A stretch of DNA of 64,000 nucleotides from Geofilum rubicundum JCM 15548 (GCF_000974365.1 NZ_BAZW01000003.1:62001-126000), one strand, 5' to 3'. Positions 18,047 to 27,473 are shown, counted from the stretch's first letter. The notes: generated by a model from the letters alone, not told the origin. Translations and numbers: made by a program.

Positions 18047-19081
18047 ATGCAAAGTTTTTTAGTTGAAGCAAAAGAAGTGACCGCTTTTCAATGGGAAGCC
18101 GGTCTGGAAGATTTTTGTTATAGCCTTTTTATAACAAGAGAATGGGTAGAATCCATGCAGGATGGTGCGAGTTCTCCCCTTTTTATCGATTTTATAAGCA
18201 AGGGAGAAGTCGTTGGAAAGCTTTCGGGTTTGATCATTGACGGAGGTTGGATGAAAGGGAAATATTTTCATGCATATGCATCGCTGGCCTTGAAAGAACC
18301 CAATCAGCAACTCTTTGACGCCTGCCATGTAGCCTTGAAAGATCTCCTAACGAAAATGAGGTTAAGCCGAATCATCATTGGTTCCTATGACCAGCAGCAT
18401 TCGATGCGTTGCACTTCTGAAGGGTTTGTTGTTACTAAAAGGTATGAGTATCTGGTAAATCCGGGGGCGGAGGATTTTCGTATGAGTAAAGGTTTTAAGA
18501 AGAATGTCAAAAAGGCTGAGAATCGGGGCGTTTTTCTTGATATTTCAGATTCTGAGGCATCCCTGCAAAAACTTTTTCAATTATTAGAGTTGACCAGAAA
18601 ATATCGGTTGATCAAGTACAATGTCAGGTATAATCCTTTTTTTCTGGATAAAATGAACGAATCTTCCTTGAGAAAGCTCCTGAAATCAGGTATGGTTAGT
18701 TTTTTTTCGGTGAAAAGCGATGATGGAACAACGAATAGTGTGCAGCTCAATTTGGTAAAAGGAGATCGGGTATACGGGCTTTTGATGGGGTCCGATCTGG
18801 TGGCTTATGAGTATGGAATTCCGTCCTATCTGGATTTTCAGATCATATTGGATTCTGCAAGGAGAGATATTAAATATTATAATACAGGAGGAGCTCCCGG
18901 TGATAAAGTGAATGAGGGGCTGGATCGGTACAAGCAAGCTATGGGCGGACAAAAAAAGTGGGTTTATGGAGCCACCACCAATTGTCTGGTTTTTCCTTAT
19001 TCTTTATTAAACCCTTTAATGAAGCTGGGAAGGCGATTGCCTCAAAACAATGTCCTGGTTGATTGGATAAAAAATTGGTAA
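18047..19081 (+). CDS. FemAB/GNAT-like acyltransferase, array copy 3
   Basis: A 344-residue paralogue. Motifs are LFITREWVESM near residue 26, GEVVGKLSGLI near 51, the basic helix FKKNVKKAENRG near 149, YNVRYNPFFLDKMNE near 190, LLMGSDLVAYEYGIPS near 245 and YYNTGGAPGDKVNEG near 279. The last 40 residues (VYGATTNCLVFPYSLLNPL) are nearly the same as in copy 4. Copies 3 and 4 are therefore the most recent duplicates. The start ATG directly follows the 16773 gene. Confidence 0.75.
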   Translation: MQSFLVEAKEVTAFQWEAGLEDFCYSLFITREWVESMQDGASSPLFIDFISKGEVVGKLSGLIIDGGWMKGKYFHAYASLALKEPNQQLFDACHVALKDLLTKMRLSRIIIGSYDQQHSMRCTSEGFVVTKRYEYLVNPGAEDFRMSKGFKKNVKKAENRGVFLDISDSEASLQKLFQLLELTRKYRLIKYNVRYNPFFLDKMNESSLRKLLKSGMVSFFSVKSDDGTTNSVQLNLVKGDRVYGLLMGSDLVAYEYGIPSYLDFQIILDSARRDIKYYNTGGAPGDKVNEGLDRYKQAMGGQKKWVYGATTNCLVFPYSLLNPLMKLGRRLPQNNVLVDWIKNW

Positions 19082-19289
19082 ATTGATGCAGCATAAAGCA
19101 ATAAGGTTTTTCTATTGGTGAGTTTGGGGCTGTTTCGCATGGCTTTCCAGTTGTTTGATAAACATTGCTCTGCATACTTGGGATTTGTTTAAGTATCTGG
19201 TTTTTAAGCATGAACAATCGAGGTTCTTGCTTGTTAACTTGGTGTCAGTGTCACGGTTATCTGACGCTATTAAACAAACCCTGGGTTAA

Positions 19290-20329
19290 ATGAATGTAAT
19301 GACAATTGAAAAAGTAGATGCTTCTGTTTGGTGTGAGGATATTGAGCGCTTTCAGTGTGGTGTTTTTAATACCAAAGAATGGGTTGAATCGGTTAGCAAT
19401 CAATACCATTGTGCTGTTTTTTTTAATTTCAAATTAAGTGGAGAGGTTGTCGGGAAGTTGGCCGGTTTGTGGGTGAAGCAGGGAAGAATAAAGGGCGATC
19501 AGCTCTTTTTTTATACGGGTCCCGCCTTAAAGGAGCCGAGCCAGGAACTATTGAATGACTGTTGTGGGGCCTTATTGGATTTTGCCCGAGTCGAGTGTAT
19601 ACAAAGGGTGATAATTGGGTCATATGATCAGCCATCTGGCCTGGTATGCGAGGTGCCTGATTTTTACCCCAATGAGCGATACGAGTTTGTGGTGGATCTT
19701 CAGCCTGAATCGGGCCATGTTTCCTTTAGCCAGAATCTTAAACGAAATGTCAAAAAGGCCAAAAAGTTGAAGGCGGTTTTGGTTAACAGAGATGATCCCC
19801 AATTGATACGGCGATTGATTGAATTATTGAATAACACTCTGGAGCAACGCGTCTCCAAATATGGAAAGGAATACGATCCTTTTTATCTTCCCTATATGGA
19901 TGAATCTTGTCTTCAGCGCTTGCTGGACATGAAGGTTGGGAAGTTTTATCTGGTGAAATTGGAAGGGGATGAAGTGCCCCACTCTGTTTTGTTCAATATT
20001 GAAGTGGGTGGCAGGGTTTTTAATTTATTGGTTGGATCCGATAATTTGGCCTATCAGTATGGCTTAGCAGCTTGGCAGATTTTGAATTGATCCACCAATA
20101 TAGGGAAGCTGGCGTTCGCTCCTATAATCTGGGAGGAACCGGCGATGCCGGTAGTTCCGGACTCGAAAGGAGCAAGCAATCGAAGGGGGCAGAGAAAAGG
20201 ATGGTATATGGTGCAACCACGAATTTTTTATGTTATCCGCATCGTTTGATTAATCCCTTGTTGAATCTGGGCCGTTCATTTCCTAAAGATAGTCGAATTG
20301 TCAATTTGTTTAAGCAGATTGTTAATTGA
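19290..20329 (+). pseudogene. FemAB/GNAT-like acyltransferase, array copy 4 (one frameshift)
   Basis: Two frames together make one 346-residue paralogue. The first (to 20090) contains VFNTKEWVESV, the basic helix LKRNVKKAKKLK, KYGKEYDPFYLPYM and LLVGSDNLAYQYGLAA. The second resumes near 20072 with LADFELIHQYREAG, YNLGGTGDAGSSG and VYGATTNFLCYP. The break lies at the TT at 20072-20073, where one more T restores the whole reading frame (1041 bases). A sequencing deletion is therefore likely, though a true recent mutation cannot be excluded. Copy 3 is the closest relative by eye. Confidence 0.75.
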
Positions 20330-20399
20330 TTTACGGCATTTTATTGTGACTGTTTAACTATCTTTATGGCAACGCAAAGGAGTCTCACAATAATGCCCA

Positions 20400-21428
20400 A
20401 TGATAAAATCACCTGATTTATTAGTTTTAAAGCAAGTTTCGGCTATAAAATGGTCTGCTGATCTGGAAGCATTTCCTTCCGGTCTTTTTCACTGCGCTGA
20501 ATGGGTTTATGCCTTAAGTGGGAAACAAACACCTGCTATCTTTTTAAATTTTGAATCACCGGAAGGGGAGGTTTTAGGTAAGTTATCCGGATTGATCCTA
20601 CCGGGGAATCGCCTCATGGGAAGGAAGCTTTATTTCTTTTCATCCCTGCTTCTAAGGGGGCGGGACAAACAACTTCGTTCTGTTTGCATGGAGGCTTTGC
20701 AATTGTACGCCCGGCGAGAAGGCTTTTCCAGAGTGCTCATATACTCCTTTGATGCCAGATCTTCAGAATGTCTTAGCTTTAAAGGCTATTATTGCGAAGC
20801 AATGCATGAATTCGTCATTGATTTTTCTAAGTCGGGAGGCCATGTTAAGATGAGTTCTAATTTGAAGCGGAATGCCAAAAAGGCCATAAAAGCCGGAGTG
20901 AAGATTCATCGGTCAACTTCCATATCCGTTTTGAAAAGAATGATGGATTTATTACTTGTAACAAAAGAGGAGCGCCGACAAAAATATGGTCAGGATTATA
21001 ATCCCATGTATATTCAGAATATGAATGAAACTTCTCTGGGCAGATTGTTGGACTCTGGAATTGGTGTAATGTATTATTCAGAGCTGGATGGGGAAATCAA
21101 CACGGTATTGTTTGCTTTGGAAAATCCTCAGCAACTCTATTTTTTATTGATGGGATCAGATCGTGTCGCCTATGAAAATGGGATTCCGGCTTTGGTGGCT
21201 CAGCATGTCTCTCATTATGCCAGAGAGGTTGGTAAAATATACTATAATCTGGGTGTTATTCCTCGGGAAAATTCAGGAGGAGCCGGTGTCCGTCAATTTA
21301 AACAACAGCAAGGCGCCATTGAACAAATGGGGCATTGCTATTATTCACAGTTTTTAAAATTCCCGGCGCGGCTTTTTAATTTTTGGTTAAAAAGACGTTT
21401 CAAGAAAAATGAATCGACCCGTTTATAA
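20400..21428 (+). CDS. FemAB/GNAT-like acyltransferase, array copy 5
   Basis: A 342-residue paralogue and the last of the array. Motifs are LFHCAEWVYAL near residue 28, the basic helix LKRNAKKAIKAG near 155, KYGQDYNPMYIQNMNE near 196, LLMGSDRVAYENGIP near 249 and YYNLGVIPRENSGGAG near 281. The C-terminus ends in a basic stretch (LKRRFKKNESTRL) unlike the others. Its 3' end overlaps by 6 bases with the convergent oxidoreductase gene, with no terminator between them. Confidence 0.75.
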   Translation: MIKSPDLLVLKQVSAIKWSADLEAFPSGLFHCAEWVYALSGKQTPAIFLNFESPEGEVLGKLSGLILPGNRLMGRKLYFFSSLLLRGRDKQLRSVCMEALQLYARREGFSRVLIYSFDARSSECLSFKGYYCEAMHEFVIDFSKSGGHVKMSSNLKRNAKKAIKAGVKIHRSTSISVLKRMMDLLLVTKEERRQKYGQDYNPMYIQNMNETSLGRLLDSGIGVMYYSELDGEINTVLFALENPQQLYFLLMGSDRVAYENGIPALVAQHVSHYAREVGKIYYNLGVIPRENSGGAGVRQFKQQQGAIEQMGHCYYSQFLKFPARLFNFWLKRRFKKNESTRL

Positions 21429-22583
21429 TTGCTGATAGGTCATAACCGTTTCCAGCCAGGCTGTTAGTGCCAAACTTTCCGGTATTTCCACATCGTCAAA
21501 AGTCAGTATTTGTCCCGGTTCAACTTTACGTTTGAGCCAAGCCTGATTGAGCAATCCGATTGGGATCATACCGGGTTGATCGGCCAATTTAACCGCCTCT
21601 CCGCGCACATGAAAGGATCCAATGCCCCGGTCGATAAAAGTTCCGTTACTTAATTCCCGTTTGGCAACGGCCGCTACGCCGGTAGTGGGAACGGCGCCAT
21701 TACTTAATAAAACTTCGCGGGTATTGTAAAAGCGTTTAAGGGTCTTGGGAATTTCAAAGTAACAAAGATGAACGGGTTTGTAATGTAAGTAGAAAGGACC
21801 TTCCCCCATCTTATAGGTTCTCAGTCCGGAAGCAAGGTCTGTATCATGCTCCGCCACTATAAAGACTCCGGGGGGAGCTTTTGGTGATATGATATAATCG
21901 CTCATGACAATGCCTGTTTTGCTCGCTTCGGCGGCCAATGCCATGGCACCTGTTTCCAGATCTGCGCTTCGCTCCCCAATTAGCCCTTGTCGCGCAATAC
22001 TCGCGTCAAGACCATTAGCCACCAGCGCTTGCTCAATCTGAAGTTTGGTGCCATCTGTAAAAGAGGTGACCGAATGAAGGGTGAAGCCCTGCTTTTTGGC
22101 CCAATAATCCATGTCCTTGACCGAAGGATCCTGATTTAGAAAGCCTTTGATATTGCCATAAACCAAGGGTTTGAAGCCCATTTGGGTGATTTCTTCCTTC
22201 AGTATGGCTAAGCAGCCGGGCTGGTCACCGTCTGATTCAGTAATCTGTCCCCGTTTGGATAGCCAGGAGCCGGTAATGACCTGGGTGTCTGCATCCATAG
22301 TGACGACAGGCAAATCAAAACCAAAGGCCATGTTGATGATTTCGGTCGAGTAGAGGGCATCACCGGTGCTGACTACCAAAATGTCAGATTTTTCCATCAG
22401 GCGTTGGGGACTTGTAGTCACCAAGTCCTGATTGACCTGTAAATCGCCAATGGGTCCTTTTCTACGGGTGAGAATGCCCACTAACTGATATTCGGGCAGT
22501 TTTGAAAGTAAAAGTGCCAAACCTCTTCCGATACAACCTGTACCAACGATACCAACTTTGATTGCTTGTGTTTTATTGCTCAT
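21423..22583 (-). CDS. SAF-domain NAD(P)-dependent oxidoreductase, homoserine-dehydrogenase-like
   Basis: A 386-residue protein with an N-terminal Rossmann fold (KVGIVGTGCIGRGLALLL near residue 9) and homoserine-dehydrogenase-like middle (FTDGTKLQIEQA near 203). Its C-terminal SAF-type domain is marked by GLLNQAWLKRKVEPGQILTFDDVEIP near the end, given here as two joined parts (GLLNQAWLKRKV and EPGQILTFDDVEIP). This is the architecture of the COG4091 group of predicted homoserine-dehydrogenase-like oxidoreductases, whose substrates are sugar-acid or amino-acid derivatives. It is alone on the minus strand between the FemAB-like array and the glycan operon. A link to sugar precursor metabolism is possible but not shown. 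Confidence 0.75.
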   Translation of the reverse strand: MSNKTQAIKVGIVGTGCIGRGLALLLSKLPEYQLVGILTRRKGPIGDLQVNQDLVTTSPQRLMEKSDILVVSTGDALYSTEIINMAFGFDLPVVTMDADTQVITGSWLSKRGQITESDGDQPGCLAILKEEITQMGFKPLVYGNIKGFLNQDPSVKDMDYWAKKQGFTLHSVTSFTDGTKLQIEQALVANGLDASIARQGLIGERSADLETGAMALAAEASKTGIVMSDYIISPKAPPGVFIVAEHDTDLASGLRTYKMGEGPFYLHYKPVHLCYFEIPKTLKRFYNTREVLLSNGAVPTTGVAAVAKRELSNGTFIDRGIGSFHVRGEAVKLADQPGMIPIGLLNQAWLKRKVEPGQILTFDDVEIPESLALTAWLETVMTYQQL

Positions 22584-22949
22584 AACAATGGCCTTTGCGT
22601 AATGATGTTATTGCTTTTTATGTTGAGCAATGTAGGATGTTTTTTCTTTTTTATAAGAAAATTTTGACAGGTGTCGGCTCAAAAAGGACTAATAAAAGAT
22701 TTTTCATGATTGATGAAAAATGCTTGAATTTTCGGCGTTTTTCCCAATGAATTCAATGGAAAAATCATTCATCGTGTAAAAATTATAATTTGGCATTGAA
22801 TTGTAACGGTTAATCATAATTTGGTAAAAGATAGGGAAGGGAATGTTAACTTTAGGTGTTTGAAATTAGTGAAATAGCTCAGTTCGGGACTGAGGGAGGC
22901 GAAGCTGTATCAGGCCCTCGGATTGTTTACCCATACATAATTATATCCA
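22584..22949. other. Intergenic region upstream of the main glycan operon
   Basis: This 366-base divergent gap should hold promoters for the minus-strand oxidoreductase and for the long plus-strand operon. Two near-consensus TAATTTG boxes (one base short of TAnnTTTG) occur near 22790 and 22817. A hairpin CTCAGT-TCGGG-ACTGAG (22878-22894) lies in the probable leader of the operon, with a further GAGGG / CCCTC pairing around it. No gene is visible. Confidence 0.4.
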
Positions 22950-24745
22950 ATGCTTAAATATTTTAAAGAAATCAGTCAGATAAAATATTTGATTTTTTAC
23001 TACCAGCGTTTAAAATGGCGCATTCCGGTTTTGTTGGGCTTGAGTGCCGTGGTTGCTGTGCTGGATGGTCTGGGCTTGGCCTTATTTATTCCGTTGTTTC
23101 AGGTGGCCGAATCGGGAGACACGGCTTCTGCAGATTTGGGGAAACTGGATTTTGTGATTGACTTCTTTAATTATATCGGGATGAGTATTTCCATCGGAAA
23201 CATTCTCCTGTTTATGATCATTATGTTTGCTTTTAAAGGTTGGTGGCTTTTGTCAGTCTCTATTTTTCGACACAGATACGCGTGAAATTCATGAAGGAGA
23301 TGCGCATGCAGCTGGTGAATGGATTGTGCAATATTTCTTACCCGGCCTTCGTGAATATCGATTTGGGGCGTATTCAAAATGTTATCACTGCAGAAATTGG
23401 GAAGGCTGGCGGAGCTTTGCTGGCCTATTTAAGCACCCTTCAGGCAGCTATTACTTTATCGGGTTATCTGGTGCTGGCTTTTGTGGCCAATTTCAGATTC
23501 GCTTTGCTCATAACTGTGGCCGGATTATTGAGCGGCTTTATTTATCGAATTATCAATAAAAAGGTGGAAACCTCTTCTTTAAGTCAATCAATCATAGGCA
23601 ACGGCTTGCAATCAAAAGTGCTGGAGTCGGTTTGGAATTATAAATATTTAAAAGCGACGGATTTGATTGCCAGGTATCGGGTAAAATTGGTGGGATTGGT
23701 GAATGAGGTGGAGGATTTAACCATGAAAATGGGGAAACTCAACGCCATCTCAGGTGCTTTGCGGGAACCTGTCACTATTGGTATTGTAGCGGCGGTTATT
23801 TTTGTTCAGGTCGTTTTGTTTGAAGTGTCGATGTTTAGCATCGCCCTCATTTTGGTATTCTTTTACCGTTCCCTTACCAGTTTGCTTTCCCTGCAGAACT
23901 CGTGGCAGGGATTCCTGACAAGTTCCGGAGGTATTCATACCGTCCGGGAGCTCTATAATGAATTTGAAGAGAAGGTGGAAAGTCGCCAGCAGGAAGATGT
24001 TCCCCAACTGACCAGGGAGATACAGTTCAAAAATGTGGTGTTCTCATACGACAGTGACCCCAGGCCGGTTTTAAACGGCATCTCTCTGACCATTGAAAAA
24101 AATAAAACCATCGCCTTTGTGGGGGAAAGCGGTTCGGGGAAAACCACTCTGGTAAATATGTTGGCTGGATTGCTGATTCCCGGTAAGGGACAATTGCTGA
24201 TTGATGGCGTACAGCTAACCCCTAAGCGTGTCAGGAGCTTTCGGCGCATGATTGGTTATATCACGCAGGAACCGGTTGTTTTTAACGATACGGTGTTTAA
24301 TAATGTCACTTTTGGTATGGATAAAACGCCTGAGAATATTGAGAAGTTCTGGGATGTGATCGCTAAAACGGCACTGACTGAGACCATTCAGCGCATGCCC
24401 AATGAGGAAGATTCATTGTTGGGCGACAACGGCGTGTTGATATCGGGTGGCCAAAAGCAGCGCATTTCTATTGCCCGGGAGCTTTTCAGAGATTGCTCCC
24501 TTTTATTGATGGATGAGGCCACTTCTGCGCTTGATTCGGAAAATGAACGCATCATCCAGGCCAATATCAATGAGTTAAAGGGAAAATACACCATTGTTAT
24601 TATCGCCCACCGTTTATCTACGGTACGCAAGGCCGATGAAATTTATTTACTTGAAAATGGAGAGATTGCTGCTTCCGGGAGCTTTCAGGACCTACAGGAA
24701 TTGTCACCCAAGTTCCGGAAAATGGTTGAACTTCAAGAGTTTTAG
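22950..24745 (+). pseudogene. ABC exporter/flippase with fused ATPase (one frameshift)
   Basis: Restoring one base gives a 598-residue ABC exporter of the MsbA/PglK type. The N-terminal part has several membrane helices (first near residues 25-50). The ATPase domain carries Walker A GESGSGKTTLVNML, signature ISGGQKQRISIAREL and Walker B LLMDEATSALD. The frame breaks at GG 23238-23239; adding one G joins IMFAFKG to LVAFVSLYFS. As first gene of the operon, and with no Wzx-type flippase seen in the window, it is the best candidate for moving lipid-linked glycan across the inner membrane. Its N-terminal region is not otherwise decayed. Confidence 0.8.
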
Positions 24746-24748
24746 TTT

Positions 24749-25141
24749 ATGGAAGAATTAATTGAGCTCCCCAAAATATTGGATGCCCGGGGAAATTTGA
24801 CCTTTTTGGAAAACCAACGGCAGTTCCCTTTTGATATTGACCGTGTTTACTGGACCTATGATGTACCGGGTGGCGAAACACGGGGAGGTCATGCCTTTCA
24901 AACACAGCAGGAGGTGGTCGTTGCCCTTTCAGGAAGTTTTGATGTGGTGGTGAAGGATAAAAACGGAGAGGAGCGTCGCTATCATTTAAACCGGTCGTAC
25001 AAAGGGCTTTATTTGCCAGCCCTGACATGGCGTCACATGGAGAACTTCAGCACCAATGCCCTGTCGTTGCATTTGAGTTCCGGTGAATTTAGTGAAAATG
25101 AATACATAAGAAATTATGAGCGATTCTGTCAACTGGACTGA
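24749..25141 (+). CDS. FdtA/WxcM-like cupin, TDP-4-oxo-6-deoxyhexose 3,4-ketoisomerase-like, copy 1
   Basis: A 130-residue single-domain cupin of the FdtA/QdtA family, which moves the keto group of dTDP-4-oxo-6-deoxyglucose from C4 to C3 before amination. It has the family pattern YDVPGGETRGGHAFQ near residues 33-47 and LSGSFDVVV near 54. In active enzymes the motif is normally R-G-x-H-A-H; here the second His is Phe, so activity may be altered. It begins 3 bases after the ABC gene and overlaps copy 2 by 26 bases. The pair may act as a heteromer. Confidence 0.8.
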   Translation: MEELIELPKILDARGNLTFLENQRQFPFDIDRVYWTYDVPGGETRGGHAFQTQQEVVVALSGSFDVVVKDKNGEERRYHLNRSYKGLYLPALTWRHMENFSTNALSLHLSSGEFSENEYIRNYERFCQLD

Positions 25142-25577
25142 GAAGAAAGGTCTGCCAACGGTTTTTGATTGTCATATATATCAGCTGCCCAAGATCAGCG
25201 CTGTATCGGGACGGATTACTTCTGTTCAGAATTCGGTAGATATACCCTTTGATGTCAAGCGGGTATTTTATCTCTATGATATCCCTGCCGGTGAAAACCG
25301 CGGGGCGCATGCCCACATGGAGTGCCACCAGTTTTTAATCGCTGCCGGCGGTAGCTTTGAGGTGATGGTGGAGGATGGCATTCATTGTAAAACACTCTTT
25401 TTAAACCAGCCCTTTATGGGCTTACACATACCTCCCGGCATCTGGGCACGTGAGCAGAATTTTTCCTCGGCCTCAATTTGTCTGGTCTTGACCTCCCACT
25501 CCTATGATGAGGCGGATTATATTCGAACCTATGAAGCTTATTTGAAATATCGTGGAATTTCTGAACGGATACATTAA
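25116..25577 (+). CDS. FdtA/WxcM-like cupin, 3,4-ketoisomerase-like, copy 2
   Basis: A 153-residue paralogue of the preceding gene, with the complete active-site motif NRGAHAHMECHQF near residue 60 and GGSFEVMVEDG near 75. This copy keeps both histidines, so it is the more likely catalyst of the 3,4-ketoisomerisation that leads to a 3-amino-3,6-dideoxyhexose (Fuc3N or Qui3N). The N-terminus is longer by about 15 residues than copy 1. It overlaps the genes on both sides by 26 bases each, showing tight translational coupling. Confidence 0.82.
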   Translation: MSDSVNWTEKKGLPTVFDCHIYQLPKISAVSGRITSVQNSVDIPFDVKRVFYLYDIPAGENRGAHAHMECHQFLIAAGGSFEVMVEDGIHCKTLFLNQPFMGLHIPPGIWAREQNFSSASICLVLTSHSYDEADYIRTYEAYLKYRGISERIH

Positions 25578-26463
25578 GCAAGCCCCTGATTTCCGGTCGG
25601 CCGCCATCAACATTTCCCCCTTTGGTAGCGATGATATATTTAGAAATAACTATATCTGGCGCCATTATAAATCGGAAGAGGAGGCTGTTGAGTTAAATGG
25701 GTGGCCCGTAACCATTACCGAAAGTGCCACCAGTGCCCTGGATCTGATTCTGGATAGCTTGTCGCTCAGACCTAAGGACGAAGTCTGGATACTCACTACC
25801 AGTGGAAACAGTTACATCAGTGGCTGTGTTACACGAACCATTGAAAAATATTGTGGGTGGAGCCGTCAACAAAGTGCGGCTACAGCGGTTATTTTGGTGA
25901 ACCACGAGTTTGGTTTTATTTATCCGGATGTAAAATCGCTTCAAAAGCTGGGACTGCCCATTATTGAAGACGCTGCCTACAGTATGTATTCGGAGCTGGA
26001 TGGGGGGCAACCGGGAAGTGGCGGTGATTTTGCCATCTTTAGTATGGCAAAAATGTTTCCCATGCAGGCCGGCGGCCTGCTCTTTTCTTCTAAAGGGAGG
26101 CGATTTAACAGTCGTCTTTCCAATGATGCCCTGAATTATTTTAAGTCGTGTTTCGTTTTTTATCATCAGCACCGGGAGCAGATTATTAAGGCACGAAAGG
26201 AAGTTCACCGGCAAATGGCTGAGGTTTTCGCCGAAGCAGGGTTTGCCCCCCGCTTTGAACCTGGCGTTGGTGAAGTGCCCGGCGCTTTCTTGTTTAAAGC
26301 GGAAGGGCATGATTTAGAAGGTCTGAAGCATTTTCTGCAAGGCGAGGGCATTGAGTGTAGCGTGTTCTATGGTGAGGACGCTTTTTATCTGCCTTGCCAT
26401 CAAAATATGACCCGGGGTCATATTGATTATTTACTGACTTTAGTAAAAGATTTTTTGTTATGA
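25552..26463 (+). CDS. Short DegT/DnrJ/EryC1-like PLP protein
   Basis: A 303-residue relative of sugar aminotransferases, shorter than the usual 360-400. PLP-site features remain: LPIIEDAAYSM near residue 138 and FSMAKMFPMQAGG with the Schiff-base Lys near residue 167. The early substrate and cofactor region is compressed, and the C-terminal domain is short. It starts with GTG at 25552 (GTG GAA TTT), overlapping the second FdtA-like gene. It may be a divergent aminotransferase or a partner of the full-length enzyme at 28411. The next gene overlaps it by 4 bases (ATGA). Confidence 0.7.
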   Translation: MEFLNGYIKQAPDFRSAAINISPFGSDDIFRNNYIWRHYKSEEEAVELNGWPVTITESATSALDLILDSLSLRPKDEVWILTTSGNSYISGCVTRTIEKYCGWSRQQSAATAVILVNHEFGFIYPDVKSLQKLGLPIIEDAAYSMYSELDGGQPGSGGDFAIFSMAKMFPMQAGGLLFSSKGRRFNSRLSNDALNYFKSCFVFYHQHREQIIKARKEVHRQMAEVFAEAGFAPRFEPGVGEVPGAFLFKAEGHDLEGLKHFLQGEGIECSVFYGEDAFYLPCHQNMTRGHIDYLLTLVKDFLL

Positions 26464-26966
26464 TTTTATCCAACCTATCCTTTGGTGAAGACGTCACCAT
26501 TCATCCGTCCACCAAGGTAAACAATGTCCATTTTGGAAATAATATCAAGATTGCCAAAGAATGCACCATCCTGGGCGGAGAAGCACATGTGGTAAAAATT
26601 GGTTCAGGTACCATTTTGGGTATGTATGTAACCCTGGAGGGCTCTCAGGCGGATATCGAACTGGGCGAGCATGTGTCCATTGCCCAGCACAATGTGATTG
26701 TGTCGGATTGGGGGTTGGCGCCGGGATCTGCCATTAATAAGTTGTTTGCCCGACCGGCAGCTCCTATTAAAATAGGGGATCATAGCTGGATTGGTTCGGG
26801 ATGTGTGATTGCTCCCGGTGTGACGATTGGGAAGTACAGTATTGTGGCTTCCAATAGCTATGTGGATGCGGATGTGCCTGATTTTGCCATTTTCGGTGGC
26901 AATCCGGCTCGCTTCATTCGTTCGATTGACCCGAATATCGTTTTTAATCAAAAAGCCGAAGAATGA
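26460..26966 (+). CDS. Hexapeptide-repeat (left-handed beta-helix) acyltransferase 1
   Basis: A 168-residue acyltransferase with hexapeptide repeats from about residue 8 to 150 (VKIGSGTILGM, IELGEHVSIA, IKIGDHSWIGSGCVI, VTIGKYSIVA) and the usual ending FAIFGGNPARFIR. Such enzymes transfer acetyl or other acyl groups from CoA to sugars. In this context the likely acceptor is a nucleotide-linked amino sugar, as for FdtC or PglD. Overlaps of 4 bases with both neighbours place it inside the 3-amino sugar module. Confidence 0.85.
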   Translation: MILSNLSFGEDVTIHPSTKVNNVHFGNNIKIAKECTILGGEAHVVKIGSGTILGMYVTLEGSQADIELGEHVSIAQHNVIVSDWGLAPGSAINKLFARPAAPIKIGDHSWIGSGCVIAPGVTIGKYSIVASNSYVDADVPDFAIFGGNPARFIRSIDPNIVFNQKAEE

Positions 26967-27454
26967 TACATGCTAATATATTCACCGGTGGACAAGTGGA
27001 AGTCGATGAAAGCGCCTCGCTCAATAATACAAAGCTGGGGGATGGTGTTAAGGTGGGACGGCGGACCACCATTTTTGGGAGTCCGCAACGCGTGCTGAAG
27101 GTAGGTGCTGGTACCCGTATCGGAGACCACAGCATTATCAATGGATATGCGGCGCAGCTGACCATCGGTGAACGTTGCAGTATTGGTTCGTTTTGCCATT
27201 TTATTGTGGATACCGGACCAACGGCCAGTGCGGATATGCTGAAAAGTTTTCCTATTAAAGAAGCGCCTATTAGCATAGGAAATGATTGCCTGATTGGCCA
27301 CGGCACCATGGTTATAGCCGGAGTCACCATTGGTGATGGCGTGTTTGTTCACCCCAAAAGCTTCGTCAATGCAGATATTCCTCCTTATTCCATAGCAGCC
27401 GGGTGTCCCGCCAAGGTTATTGGAAAAGTGAGCGACCAAGAAAGTCAAATTTAA
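26963..27454 (+). CDS. Hexapeptide-repeat acyltransferase 2
   Basis: A 163-residue second hexapeptide acyltransferase, sharing layout with its neighbour: repeats VKVGRRTTIFG, LTIGERCSIGS, ISIGNDCLIGHGTMV, VTIGDGVFVH and the ending YSIAAGCPAKVIGK. Two such genes in a row suggest either two acylation sites or a hetero-oligomer. The start ATG overlaps the end of the first gene by 4 bases. Confidence 0.85.
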   Translation: MIHANIFTGGQVEVDESASLNNTKLGDGVKVGRRTTIFGSPQRVLKVGAGTRIGDHSIINGYAAQLTIGERCSIGSFCHFIVDTGPTASADMLKSFPIKEAPISIGNDCLIGHGTMVIAGVTIGDGVFVHPKSFVNADIPPYSIAAGCPAKVIGKVSDQESQI

Positions 27455-27473
27455 ATAGCGGAAAAGAGATTGA

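Noticed and set aside
22868-22935. tRNA-like start (AAATAGCTCAGTTCGGG)
   Set aside because: The D-loop-like stretch is part of a CTCAGT/ACTGAG hairpin. No anticodon arm, no T-loop GGTTCGAAT and no acceptor stem follow.
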